Origin: UBA4717 sp002404395
Lineage (GTDB): Bacteria > Bacillota > Clostridia > Oscillospirales > CAG-272
Direction: 5' to 3'
Length of the DNA stretch: 6,908 nucleotides
Assembly: GCA_937902275.1 (NCBI GenBank)
Contig: CALFNW010000139.1
Span: 1 to 6,908 of the forward strand
Position 1 is the stretch's first letter. Each line of letters opens with the position of its first letter. The translations under genes and the position numbers were made by a program. The notes below the pieces were generated by a model that did not search any database, was not told the DNA's origin, and saw nothing but the letters and a program-made list of their open reading frames with translations. This document shows positions 1 to 5,628 of the stretch, one piece after another.

Positions 1-18
1 CTTTGGCTGATAGTTCAT
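1..18 (-). CDS. N-terminal fragment of a gene running off the left edge
   Basis: On the minus strand an ATG at 18-16 opens a frame that stays open to the window edge (M N Y Q P K). It was chosen because it lies 13 nt after hairpin copy A, matching the hairpin-to-ATG distance at parB (13 nt) and at the deacetylase (12 nt), with a GGA 8 nt upstream. A competing ATG at 31-29 in another frame gives M E I N N E L S A K and also stays open. The gene would follow the membrane protein gene in the same direction after a short gap with no terminator, so it is probably cotranscribed. The product cannot be identified from so few residues. Confidence 0.4.
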
Positions 19-50
19 TGTTAATTTCCATACCGGCGAAGCCGGCCCAA
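19..50 (-). promoter_or_regulatory. Hairpin leader element, copy A
   Basis: Read on the minus strand: TTGG, then left arm GCCGGC, loop TTC, right arm GCCGGT (plus-strand arms 41-46 and 32-37, loop 38-40). The stem is 6 bp with an outer G-U pair. It is followed by ATGGAAATTAACA and then an ATG. It is the first of three related hairpins that each sit just before a minus-strand start codon. It is too short and lacks the T-run expected of a terminator, so a translational or leader role is inferred. Confidence 0.6.
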
Positions 51-74
51 TTACTGTAAATTGTTATCGTTCAG

Positions 75-596
75 TCAGTCTGCCAGCGAGGCAAACGAGT
101 TTGCTACGCTTCTTGTCATATCCGTCAGGCGCGGAAGCGCGTAATATGCAAGCGCGGCAATAATGATCAAAGAAATCAGAGTAAAAATCAAGGATCTGAT
201 GCTTGTTCCGTTTTTACCAAAGAGATTCTCGGCGCGGGAAGCATCTTCGGGGAGTATATAGTACCTTACTTCGTTCGAGTTGCCGTTTACGCGTTTGACG
301 ATCTTTCCGAAAACACCGTTTTTTTTGAGACTGTGCAGTACCGATTTGCCGGCACCGCCGATCTTGTCTGCGGAAATTGCTGTTTCTGGAGAATCGGCTT
401 TGTTTTCAAGCAGACCCGAGACAAACTTTCCGAGCGTTATACGGTTGAGGAAAGAGAACACCGCGGCAGCAGCGATCCCAATTAAGATTGACCAGATCAA
501 TATATTTCCGGTGATGAGAGGACTGTTTCCGATATCAACCGGGGTATTGAAATAGTTTACGATGGTTTCCCACAATGCTTTGAAAAAATCGATCAT
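75..596 (-). CDS. Two-span membrane protein of unknown function
   Basis: This encodes 173 residues that I do not recognise. Two hydrophobic segments are visible, at about residues 30-50 and 133-155. They flank a hydrophilic central part of about 80 residues that includes a basic stretch (SLKKNGVFGKIVKRVNGN, about 89-106) and a RYYILPED motif (about 111-118). No N-terminal signal peptide is obvious; the first span begins after about 29 residues. The ATG at 596 is supported by a GGAG 8 nt upstream. The gene starts 35 bp after the serS stop with no terminator between, so it is probably cotranscribed with serS. The middle domain could face the cytoplasm if both termini are outside, or the reverse; topology is not clear. 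The predicted membrane location is confident, the function is not. Confidence 0.8.
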   Translation of the reverse strand: MIDFFKALWETIVNYFNTPVDIGNSPLITGNILIWSILIGIAAAAVFSFLNRITLGKFVSGLLENKADSPETAISADKIGGAGKSVLHSLKKNGVFGKIVKRVNGNSNEVRYYILPEDASRAENLFGKNGTSIRSLIFTLISLIIIAALAYYALPRLTDMTRSVANSFASLAD

Positions 597-631
597 ACCC
601 CTAACTCCGATTGTTTGAAAATTGAACGATA

Positions 632-1903
632 TTACTTTATAATATCGACGCCCATATACTTTCTGAGCACTTCGGGAACGGTAATTGATCCGTCGGCGTT
701 CTGGTAGTTTTCGATAATAGCGGCAACCGTTCTGCCTACTGCGACACCCGAACCGTTGAGCGTGTGAACATATCTTGCCTTGTCCTTGGCATCGGCTTTG
801 AATTTGATATTGGCTCTGCGTGCCTGATAATCTTCAAAGTCGGAGCAAGAGCTGATCTCAACATATCTGCCGTATGAAGGCATATATACTTCGATATCAT
901 ATGTTTTGGCGGACGAGAATCCCATATCTCCGGTAGACAGGCAGACTACGCGGTGCGGCAAGCCGAGGCCTTTAAGTACGTTTTGAGCATCAAGCGTCAG
1001 GCTTTCAAGCTCATCATACGAGGTTTCGGGCGTTGTGAATTTGACAAGTTCAACCTTGTTGAATTGGTGCTGACGGATAAGTCCGCGGGTATCTCTGCCG
1101 GCGCTTCCGGCTTCGGCACGGAAGCAAGCCGAGTATGCACAATATTTGATCGGCAGGTCGGCAGCGTTGAGAATTTCATCGCGATGCATATTTGTTACCG
1201 GAACTTCGGCGGTAGGAATCAGGAAGTAATCGTAGTTTGCAAGTTTGAACGCATCGTCTTCAAATTTCGGGAGCTGACCCGTACCGCGCATAGACGCACG
1301 GTTTACCATATACGGCGGGAAAATTTCGGTATATCCGACCGAAGTATGTGTGTCGAGATAATAGCTTACTATAGAACGTTCAAGCTTTGCGCCGAGTCCC
1401 TTATAAAAGTGAAAACGTGTGCCTGTAACCTTTGCAGCGGTTTCGGGATCAAGAATACCGAGATTTGCTCCGATATCCCAATGCGCTTTCGGTTCAAAGT
1501 CAAAATTTCTGACGTCTCCCCAACGGCGTATCTCCACATTTTCAGAGTCGTCCTTTCCGATCGGTACGGACATATGAGGAAGATTCGGTATGCCGAGCAG
1601 GGTATTTTCGATCTCGGTATCAATTGTGCCGATCTTATCGGTGTCGGATTTGACCTTGTCGGAAAGCTCCTTCATTTCCGCAAATATAGGTGCAACATCC
1701 TTGCCTTCCTTTTTCATCTGCGGGATCTGCTTTGAAACGGCATTCTGCTTAGCTTTCTGAGCCTCGGAATCGGCGATCAGTGCGCGTCTTTCCTCGTCAA
1801 GCGCCAGAATACGGTCAATATCCTCGCTGTAATCCTTGCCTCTGGTCAGCAGTCTTTCCTTAACAAAATCGCGGTTTTCTTTGATAAATTTGATGTCTAA
1901 CAT
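632..1903 (-). CDS. serS: Seryl-tRNA synthetase
   Basis: This class II aminoacyl-tRNA synthetase charges tRNA-Ser (and tRNA-Sec where present) with serine in the cytoplasm. The 423-residue product has normal family length. Residues 1-100 are the charged helical arm that binds the long variable arm of tRNA-Ser. The catalytic core shows the TAE substrate loop (231-233), motif 2 with FRAEAGSAGRDTRG (261-274) and the following RQHQF, the SSCSDFEDYQARR segment (351-363), and motif 3 with NGSGVAVGRT (383-392). A longer frame opens at a GTG at 1912 (adding MKK), but AGGGAG ends 8 nt before the ATG at 1903 and would abut the GTG, and MLDIKFI is the usual family N-terminus; the ATG is therefore preferred. 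The gene follows parB by 64 bp and precedes the membrane protein gene. The leader is too short for a T-box. Confidence 0.97.
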   Translation of the reverse strand: MLDIKFIKENRDFVKERLLTRGKDYSEDIDRILALDEERRALIADSEAQKAKQNAVSKQIPQMKKEGKDVAPIFAEMKELSDKVKSDTDKIGTIDTEIENTLLGIPNLPHMSVPIGKDDSENVEIRRWGDVRNFDFEPKAHWDIGANLGILDPETAAKVTGTRFHFYKGLGAKLERSIVSYYLDTHTSVGYTEIFPPYMVNRASMRGTGQLPKFEDDAFKLANYDYFLIPTAEVPVTNMHRDEILNAADLPIKYCAYSACFRAEAGSAGRDTRGLIRQHQFNKVELVKFTTPETSYDELESLTLDAQNVLKGLGLPHRVVCLSTGDMGFSSAKTYDIEVYMPSYGRYVEISSCSDFEDYQARRANIKFKADAKDKARYVHTLNGSGVAVGRTVAAIIENYQNADGSITVPEVLRKYMGVDIIK

Positions 1904-1947
1904 CTTTTTCACTCCCTAAACTTTAAAAAATGCATATACTAATATTT

Positions 1948-1956
1948 TTTATATCA
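1948..1956 (-). promoter_or_regulatory. Possible extended -10 promoter for serS
   Basis: The minus strand reads TGATATAAA in the parB-serS gap, one base from the TGATATAAT seen before three other genes here. No good -35 hexamer is present at 16-18 bp. Transcription would start near 1941, giving a leader of about 38 nt. It could give serS and the membrane gene expression independent of parAB, but the gap is AT-rich and the match may be chance. Confidence 0.4.
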
Positions 1957-1967
1957 TAACGCACGCT

Positions 1968-2849
1968 TTAACCGATCTCATCAAAAATCGACTTACCGCA
2001 AAGACGTGTGATAATATCTTCAAGCTCCTCAGAAGAGTCAAAGGCAATAGAGATGCTTTTGTTTTTTGAATTTCTGCGTATTGCAACTTTGTTGCCGAGG
2101 TGTGCTGTGATCCGAGATTCAAGCACCTTGTAGTATTCCGCTTTTTGCGGATCCTCCGAAATTTGTTCGGGCTTAGCTGAGTTAAGCTTACGGATCTTTT
2201 CTTCAACCGCTCTTACCGAAAGTTCGGAGGCGGAGATCAACTCGGCAAGCGGCAAAAGCTCAGCTTTGTTTTTTAGACCGAGCAAAGCTCTGGCATGGCC
2301 TGCCGAAAGCTTATGTGCGGAAATCATATCAAGTATTTCGTCAGGCAAATCAAGCAACCGCATGGAATTGGTCACGGCTACTCTGCTTTTTCCGACTCTT
2401 GAAGCGGCTTGTTCCTGAGTAAGCCCATACTCATCAATAAGCGACTTATAAGCTTTTGCCTCTTCAATCGGATTAAGATCCTCACGCTGTATATTTTCAA
2501 TAAGAGCAAGCTCTGCAGCCTTTTTATCGTCAACATCCATGATGATGACCGGTACTTCCGAAAGTCCTGCCATTTTTGAAGCACGCCAGCGGCGTTCTCC
2601 GGCAATTATTGTATAAAATCCGTTTTCGGAGGGTCTTACGGTAATCGGCTGAATCAGCCCGTGATTTGAGATTGAATCTGCAAGTTCGGCAAGCGATTGA
2701 GTATCAAATTCGTGTCGCGGTTGATCCGGATTCGGCTCGATCTGAGAGAGTCGAAGCATTATAGCGCCCGAACCGCTTTCGCTTGTTTCAATGGAATTGT
2801 CCGCAAATACAGACTCCATGCCTCTTCCGAGGCCGCGTTTTTTTGTCAT
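1968..2849 (-). CDS. parB: Chromosome-partitioning protein ParB (Spo0J type)
   Basis: ParB is the parS-binding CTPase clamp that spreads on origin-proximal DNA, stimulates ParA ATPase and recruits SMC. The 293-residue product has full family architecture: an N-terminal ParA-contact motif KKRGLGRGMESVF (3-15), CTP-binding motif GERRWRA (84-90), the second nucleotide motif ENIQREDLNPIEEA (118-131), a helix-turn-helix LTQEQAASRVGKSR (143-156) leading to SMRLLDLP, the SAGHARALL segment, and a C-terminal dimerisation domain (about 235-290). R156 in GKSR and the glycine of SAGHAR match the residues reported as typical of parS-reading ParB rather than Noc. The ATG at 2849 gives the standard N-terminus, but no Shine-Dalgarno precedes it; hairpin copy C occupies the 38-bp gap after parA. 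Very probably cotranscribed with parA. Confidence 0.96.
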   Translation of the reverse strand: MTKKRGLGRGMESVFADNSIETSESGSGAIMLRLSQIEPNPDQPRHEFDTQSLAELADSISNHGLIQPITVRPSENGFYTIIAGERRWRASKMAGLSEVPVIIMDVDDKKAAELALIENIQREDLNPIEEAKAYKSLIDEYGLTQEQAASRVGKSRVAVTNSMRLLDLPDEILDMISAHKLSAGHARALLGLKNKAELLPLAELISASELSVRAVEEKIRKLNSAKPEQISEDPQKAEYYKVLESRITAHLGNKVAIRRNSKNKSISIAFDSSEELEDIITRLCGKSIFDEIG

Positions 2850-2881
2850 TTCATTTTTCGTTGCCGCCGTTGACGGCTCAA
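2850..2881 (-). promoter_or_regulatory. Hairpin leader element, copy C, before parB
   Basis: The minus strand reads TTGA, left arm GCCGTC, loop AAC, right arm GGCGGC (plus-strand arms 2872-2877 and 2863-2868, loop 2869-2871). The RNA stem is 6 bp including one U-G wobble, which would be an A-C mismatch if the opposite strand were transcribed. The stem ends 13 nt before the parB ATG, and the intervening AACGAAAAATGAA has no Shine-Dalgarno. It lies wholly within the parA-parB gap, starting 7 nt after the parA stop. A role in parB translation is inferred. Confidence 0.65.
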
Positions 2882-2887
2882 TATATT

Positions 2888-3652
2888 CTAACCCAAACGG
2901 GAAATTATCTCACGGGCAATATCGGCGTATGCCTGACAACCTTTGGAATACTTGTCATAGTAGAGGATCGGCTCGCCGTAGCTCGGAGCTTCCGAAAGCT
3001 TGACATTTCTGACGATCGTTGTTGAAAACAATTTATCGGCGTAATATTTCTTAAGTTCATCCATTACCTGCAACGACAAATTCAATCTGCCGTTATACAT
3101 GGTTATCATTATTCCGGTAATTTCAAGTGCGGGGTTGTATAGTTTCTTGACTTGTCTGATCGTCAGCATCAGCTGAGTAAGTCCCTCAAGAGCATAATAC
3201 TCGCACTGCATTGGAATAATTACACCGGTGCTGGCTGTCAGCGCATTTATCGAAAGCATACCCAATGACGGCGGGCAGTCAATGATTATGTAGTCGTAGT
3301 TGCTTTTTACCGGTTCAAGCGCCTCTTTGAGCTTGGTTTCGCGATGAAGCTCGTCAACAAGTTCAAATTCGGCTCCCGCAAGGGAAATGTGTGCCGGCAA
3401 AACCGAGAGGTTCTTGAATTTTGTCTCAATTATTGCTTCCTCGGCAGTTCTTCTGCCGATTATCACATCGTATATTGAGGCGTGAATATTTTTTTTACTG
3501 ATCCCGACTCCGCTTGTTGCATTACCCTGCGGATCTATATCCGCAAGCAATACTTTTTTTCCTGCATCGCCGAGTGCGGCGGCGGTATTGACCGCGGAGG
3601 TCGTTTTCCCAACGCCGCCTTTTTGGTTGGCAAAGGCTAAAATATTGGTCAA
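2888..3652 (-). CDS. parA: Chromosome-partitioning ATPase ParA (Soj type)
   Basis: ParA binds the nucleoid as an ATP dimer and, with ParB-parS, moves and separates replicated origins; in Bacillus the homologue Soj also modulates DnaA. The 254-residue product shows the deviant Walker A KGGVGKTT (11-18, with K11 and K16), the A' motif DIDPQGN (38-44), Walker B IIIDCPPSLG (122-131), and the late RNVKLSEAPSYG segment typical of this family. It lacks an N-terminal DNA-binding extension, so it is of the short chromosomal type. The start is a TTG; no in-frame ATG exists upstream of Walker A, and a GGAGG lies about 9 nt upstream. A perfect consensus promoter lies about 38 bp upstream and two parS sites beyond that. 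parB follows after 38 bp. Confidence 0.96.
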   Translation of the reverse strand: MTNILAFANQKGGVGKTTSAVNTAAALGDAGKKVLLADIDPQGNATSGVGISKKNIHASIYDVIIGRRTAEEAIIETKFKNLSVLPAHISLAGAEFELVDELHRETKLKEALEPVKSNYDYIIIDCPPSLGMLSINALTASTGVIIPMQCEYYALEGLTQLMLTIRQVKKLYNPALEITGIMITMYNGRLNLSLQVMDELKKYYADKLFSTTIVRNVKLSEAPSYGEPILYYDKYSKGCQAYADIAREIISRLG

Positions 3653-3689
3653 GTCAGGCTGCCTCCGTTGATTTATTTTCTGCCTATAT

Positions 3690-3718
3690 ATTATATCATT
3701 GTATAGCGCCTATGTCAA
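3690..3718 (-). promoter_or_regulatory. Consensus sigma-A promoter of parA
   Basis: On the minus strand TTGACA (3718-3713), a 17-bp spacer, and TATAAT (3695-3690) match the sigma-A consensus at every position, with TGA just before the -10 hexamer (extended -10). Transcription should begin near 3683, leaving a leader of about 30 nt before the TTG start. It is expected to drive parA-parB and, lacking a terminator, probably serS and the membrane gene. The parS sites begin 62 bp upstream of the -35 hexamer, so ParB loading there could influence it. Confidence 0.85.
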
Positions 3719-3780
3719 GCAAAATCGGGCTACTGAATGTAAAAAAACGGACAGACTTAAAAGACAGCAAGATCGAATAA

Positions 3781-3796
3781 TGTTTCACGTGGAACA
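3781..3796. promoter_or_regulatory. parS: parS site 1 (one-base variant)
   Basis: TGTTTCACGTGGAACA differs by one base from the perfect palindrome TGTTTCACGTGAAACA. On the other strand it reads TGTTCCACGTGAAACA, which fits the known Bacillus-type parS consensus. It is the ParB loading site and marks a chromosomal, probably origin-proximal location. It lies between the Noc-like gene and the parA promoter. Confidence 0.93.
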
Positions 3797-3797
3797 T

Positions 3798-3813
3798 TGT
3801 TTCACGTGAAACA
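3798..3813. promoter_or_regulatory. parS: parS site 2 (perfect palindrome)
   Basis: TGTTTCACGTGAAACA is the perfect 16-bp parS palindrome. It ends at the base next to the stop codon of the Noc-like gene (TAA at 3816-3814). It is separated from site 1 by one base, and the two centres are 17 bp apart. Two adjacent ParB clamps could load here. Confidence 0.97.
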
Positions 3814-4593
3814 TTATTCGGAAATGCAGATCCGGTAGGTAAGCTCCGAATCCTTAGCTTCGCGTGTGCAGTTAACGCGAATCCCGGCAGAACCAATCTG
3901 ATCTACAAGCTTATTGATCGAATTTTCGATCAGCCCGAGGTTGCACGCGCGCTTGATCGAGGTGCCGGGGAAAATGCGCCTCGGCATACGTATATTATCT
4001 TTGTATTTGTGCAGATAGTCAATAACCGCGCTGCGCGAGCTTGGATCGTCAATTTCCGCCGCTTTCATAACGAGATCAATCGGGATATGGATGGCTTTGC
4101 GTCGATCCTCTGCCGATAATAATGAAAGCCGCAAAGACGAACGAATTTGCTTCTCTGATACGCCTAATAATACTGCAAGTTCCGAAGCACTGTAATTGCG
4201 CTTGCTTATCATATATGAAAGCAGATCGGACGTAAAATAACGATCGGAATGTTCAGCTGTGCAATATTCGCACAGCATAAGGCTATCCGCGGTGTTTCGG
4301 CTGGTAATGATCTGCGCCGGTATGGTTTGGCGTTCAAGCAATTTGAATGCCGCAAGCCTGCGATAGCCGCACAGCAAACTGTAGTTAAACTTATTTTGAT
4401 CGTTGCTGTTTTCAACAAATACCGATATTGGGTGCAAAAGTCCGACTTTGCGTATATTTTCGGCAAGAGAAATGATTTTTGAGCTGTCGGAGAAAGTAGG
4501 CATGATCGGTAATTCAATTTCAGAGACGGCTATATTCTGAAGATACGGGCTTTTAATATTGTCAATTGTTTTTTGAGTTTCTTTCTTTTGCAT
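3814..4593 (-). CDS. Divergent ParB-like/Noc-like nucleoid protein
   Basis: The 259-residue product aligns to the ParB/Noc fold. It has a ParB N-terminal domain (VSEIELP at 23-29; LAENIRKVGLLHPI at 43-56), a GYRRLAAFKLL segment (76-86) where ParB has GERRWRA, a helix-turn-helix SASELAVLLGVSEKQIRSSLRL (135-156), and a short C-terminal domain (about 225-259). The ENIQRxxLNPxEE nucleotide motif is replaced by CEYCTAEHSDR (108-118). At the parS-reading arginine position of GKSR it has glutamate (VSEK), and SAGHAR is absent. The KRGLGRG ParA-contact motif is also absent. Its position before parA recalls firmicute noc, but it shows neither ParB nor Noc specificity residues. The start is well supported by GGAGG 9 nt before the ATG. 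It probably acts in segregation or division control; DNA target and CTP binding are unknown. Confidence 0.88.
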   Translation of the reverse strand: MQKKETQKTIDNIKSPYLQNIAVSEIELPIMPTFSDSSKIISLAENIRKVGLLHPISVFVENSNDQNKFNYSLLCGYRRLAAFKLLERQTIPAQIITSRNTADSLMLCEYCTAEHSDRYFTSDLLSYMISKRNYSASELAVLLGVSEKQIRSSLRLSLLSAEDRRKAIHIPIDLVMKAAEIDDPSSRSAVIDYLHKYKDNIRMPRRIFPGTSIKRACNLGLIENSINKLVDQIGSAGIRVNCTREAKDSELTYRICISE

Positions 4594-4614
4594 AGGATTC
4601 CACCTCCGACGGAC

Positions 4615-4623
4615 ATTATATCA
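4615..4623 (-). promoter_or_regulatory. Extended -10 promoter of the Noc-like gene
   Basis: The minus strand reads TGATATAAT, a full extended -10. Transcription would start near 4608, at the edge of the GGAGG (4607-4603), leaving a very short leader of about 15 nt. The hexamer at the proper -35 spacing is poor (CTTATT). A consensus TTGACA exists at 4657-4652 but is 31 bp from the -10 rather than 17. Confidence 0.6.
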
Positions 4624-4671
4624 AAGCGCGGGCATAAAATAAGGCGAGTTTTGTCAAATGCGATAAATAAA

Positions 4672-4726
4672 TATAAAAACAGAGGCATCAACAACGGTCA
4701 AAGCTGTTGATGCCTCTGTTTTTATA
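4672..4726. terminator. Bidirectional intrinsic terminator
   Basis: Two perfectly complementary 22-base arms (4672-4693 and 4705-4726) flank an 11-nt loop. The core is GAGGCATCAACA and its complement, and the arm ends are A-rich on one side and T-rich on the other, so it can terminate on either strand. It starts 3 bp past the deacetylase stop and should end the galT-deacetylase transcript, insulating the Noc-like gene. Confidence 0.93.
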
Positions 4727-4729
4727 ACT

Positions 4730-5542
4730 TTACAGATTTGTAACTACGCCGGGTTTGATCTCTGTTTTTTGACCGTCAATACATAACCAGACAGAAAGTG
4801 CGGAGGGGTTATATATCATTTTGCGGTCGATCGACATTTCGATTCTTCTCAATGCCGTAACATAATCGAAGATCTCAATGTTTGTTGCGAACCACACATC
4901 GCCGAGCTTTGAGATCTCCGCGCAGAAGCGGTCAAGGTCATCCCAGGTAAACGAGGCGTTTTCTTTGTTATATTCGTAAGAATGTCCCCACATATAGAAA
5001 AGCGGGGGAGTTGACTTGTATGAATAGTTTTTGAAATTTTCAAGCATTTCAAAGGCTTTGTCCGCGTGATGATTGGTAGGATCCCAAAGCTTGAAGTTGC
5101 GCGGGATATCAAAACGGTGAGTGGAACGGACCGTTCTTGAATAATTTATGCCGAGATCGGTCATCATATCTAAGGTTTTGTCATCATAGTCGCCGAAAGG
5201 ATATGACATACCGCGGATCGGATAGCCTGCAAATCCCTCAAGGGCTTTTTTGTCTTCATAAAGTTCAAAGAACTTTTCGCCGTTAGGCAGTGAATTGAAG
5301 AACGGGTGGGTATAGCCGTGCATGGACACTTCGTGTCCGCTGTAAAGTTTTTTCAATTCATCAACCTTGTCATACGCCCACCCTCCCGGTACGTAATTGT
5401 GACCGTTGAGATGGAATGTGCCTTTTATACCGTATTTGTTGAAGATAGCGATAAGCTGTTTGTCGCCGTCATAGTTGCCGTCGTCATAGCTCATGGTGAA
5501 AGCTTTTTCTTTTCCGTTTGCAAAGAGGCTTTTGATTTCCAT
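4730..5542 (-). CDS. CE4-type polysaccharide deacetylase-like protein
   Basis: The product (270 residues from this start) belongs to the NodB-homology carbohydrate esterase 4 fold, which removes N- or O-acetyl groups with a divalent metal. Visible motifs are SYDDG (D20, D21), HGYTHP with the metal-ligand pair H75 and H79, RGMSYPFG (R110-G117), and MWGHSYE with H187. All key CE4 residues seem present. No signal peptide or membrane anchor precedes the domain, so it appears cytoplasmic, unlike typical peptidoglycan deacetylases. The C-terminus (IYNPSALSVWLCIDG) is a small beta extension. The frame also allows an ATG at 5554 (adding MEII); the ATG at 5542 is preferred because it sits 12 nt from hairpin B, as in the other copies, with GGA 7 nt upstream. 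It follows galT by about 86 bp, probably in one operon, suggesting sugar metabolism. The substrate is unknown. Confidence 0.88.
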   Translation of the reverse strand: MEIKSLFANGKEKAFTMSYDDGNYDGDKQLIAIFNKYGIKGTFHLNGHNYVPGGWAYDKVDELKKLYSGHEVSMHGYTHPFFNSLPNGEKFFELYEDKKALEGFAGYPIRGMSYPFGDYDDKTLDMMTDLGINYSRTVRSTHRFDIPRNFKLWDPTNHHADKAFEMLENFKNYSYKSTPPLFYMWGHSYEYNKENASFTWDDLDRFCAEISKLGDVWFATNIEIFDYVTALRRIEMSIDRKMIYNPSALSVWLCIDGQKTEIKPGVVTNL

Positions 5543-5573
5543 AATAATTTCCATGCCGCCGTAGGCGGCTCAA
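5543..5573 (-). promoter_or_regulatory. Hairpin leader element, copy B, before the deacetylase
   Basis: The minus strand reads TTGA, left arm GCCGCC, loop TAC, right arm GGCGGC (plus-strand arms 5564-5569 and 5555-5560, loop 5561-5563). The stem is 6 perfect pairs. The stem is followed by ATGGAAATTATT and the ATG at 5542; copy A has the same first ten bases here. It may shape ribosome access to the deacetylase start. No T-run follows the stem, so it is not an intrinsic terminator. Confidence 0.65.
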
Positions 5574-5628
5574 AAAGAAACATTAAAGTCATGCCGAGGT
5601 ATGGATCTGCTTTTTCAGCATTGCGGAC

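Noticed and set aside
953..1735. Long open frame on the plus strand, 260 codons
   Set aside because: It lies entirely antisense to serS, whose motifs are intact. The translated sequence is cysteine- and arginine-rich with no domain, and no Shine-Dalgarno supports it.
1904..1967. T-box riboswitch for serS
   Set aside because: T-boxes are common before firmicute synthetase genes, but only 64 bp separate parB and serS, far too short, and no T-box core or terminator is seen.
3717..3780. Terminator between the Noc-like gene and parA
   Set aside because: A run of seven T residues exists on the minus strand, but the bases before it do not form a stem, so read-through from the Noc-like gene is possible.
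3814..4620. Noc-binding site (ATTTCCCGGGAAAT type)
   Set aside because: No such palindrome is seen here, so the Noc label rests on gene position only and no gene symbol was given.
3653..4700. Replication origin with DnaA boxes
   Set aside because: The parS sites suggest origin proximity, but I see no TTATCCACA-like clusters and no dnaA in the window.
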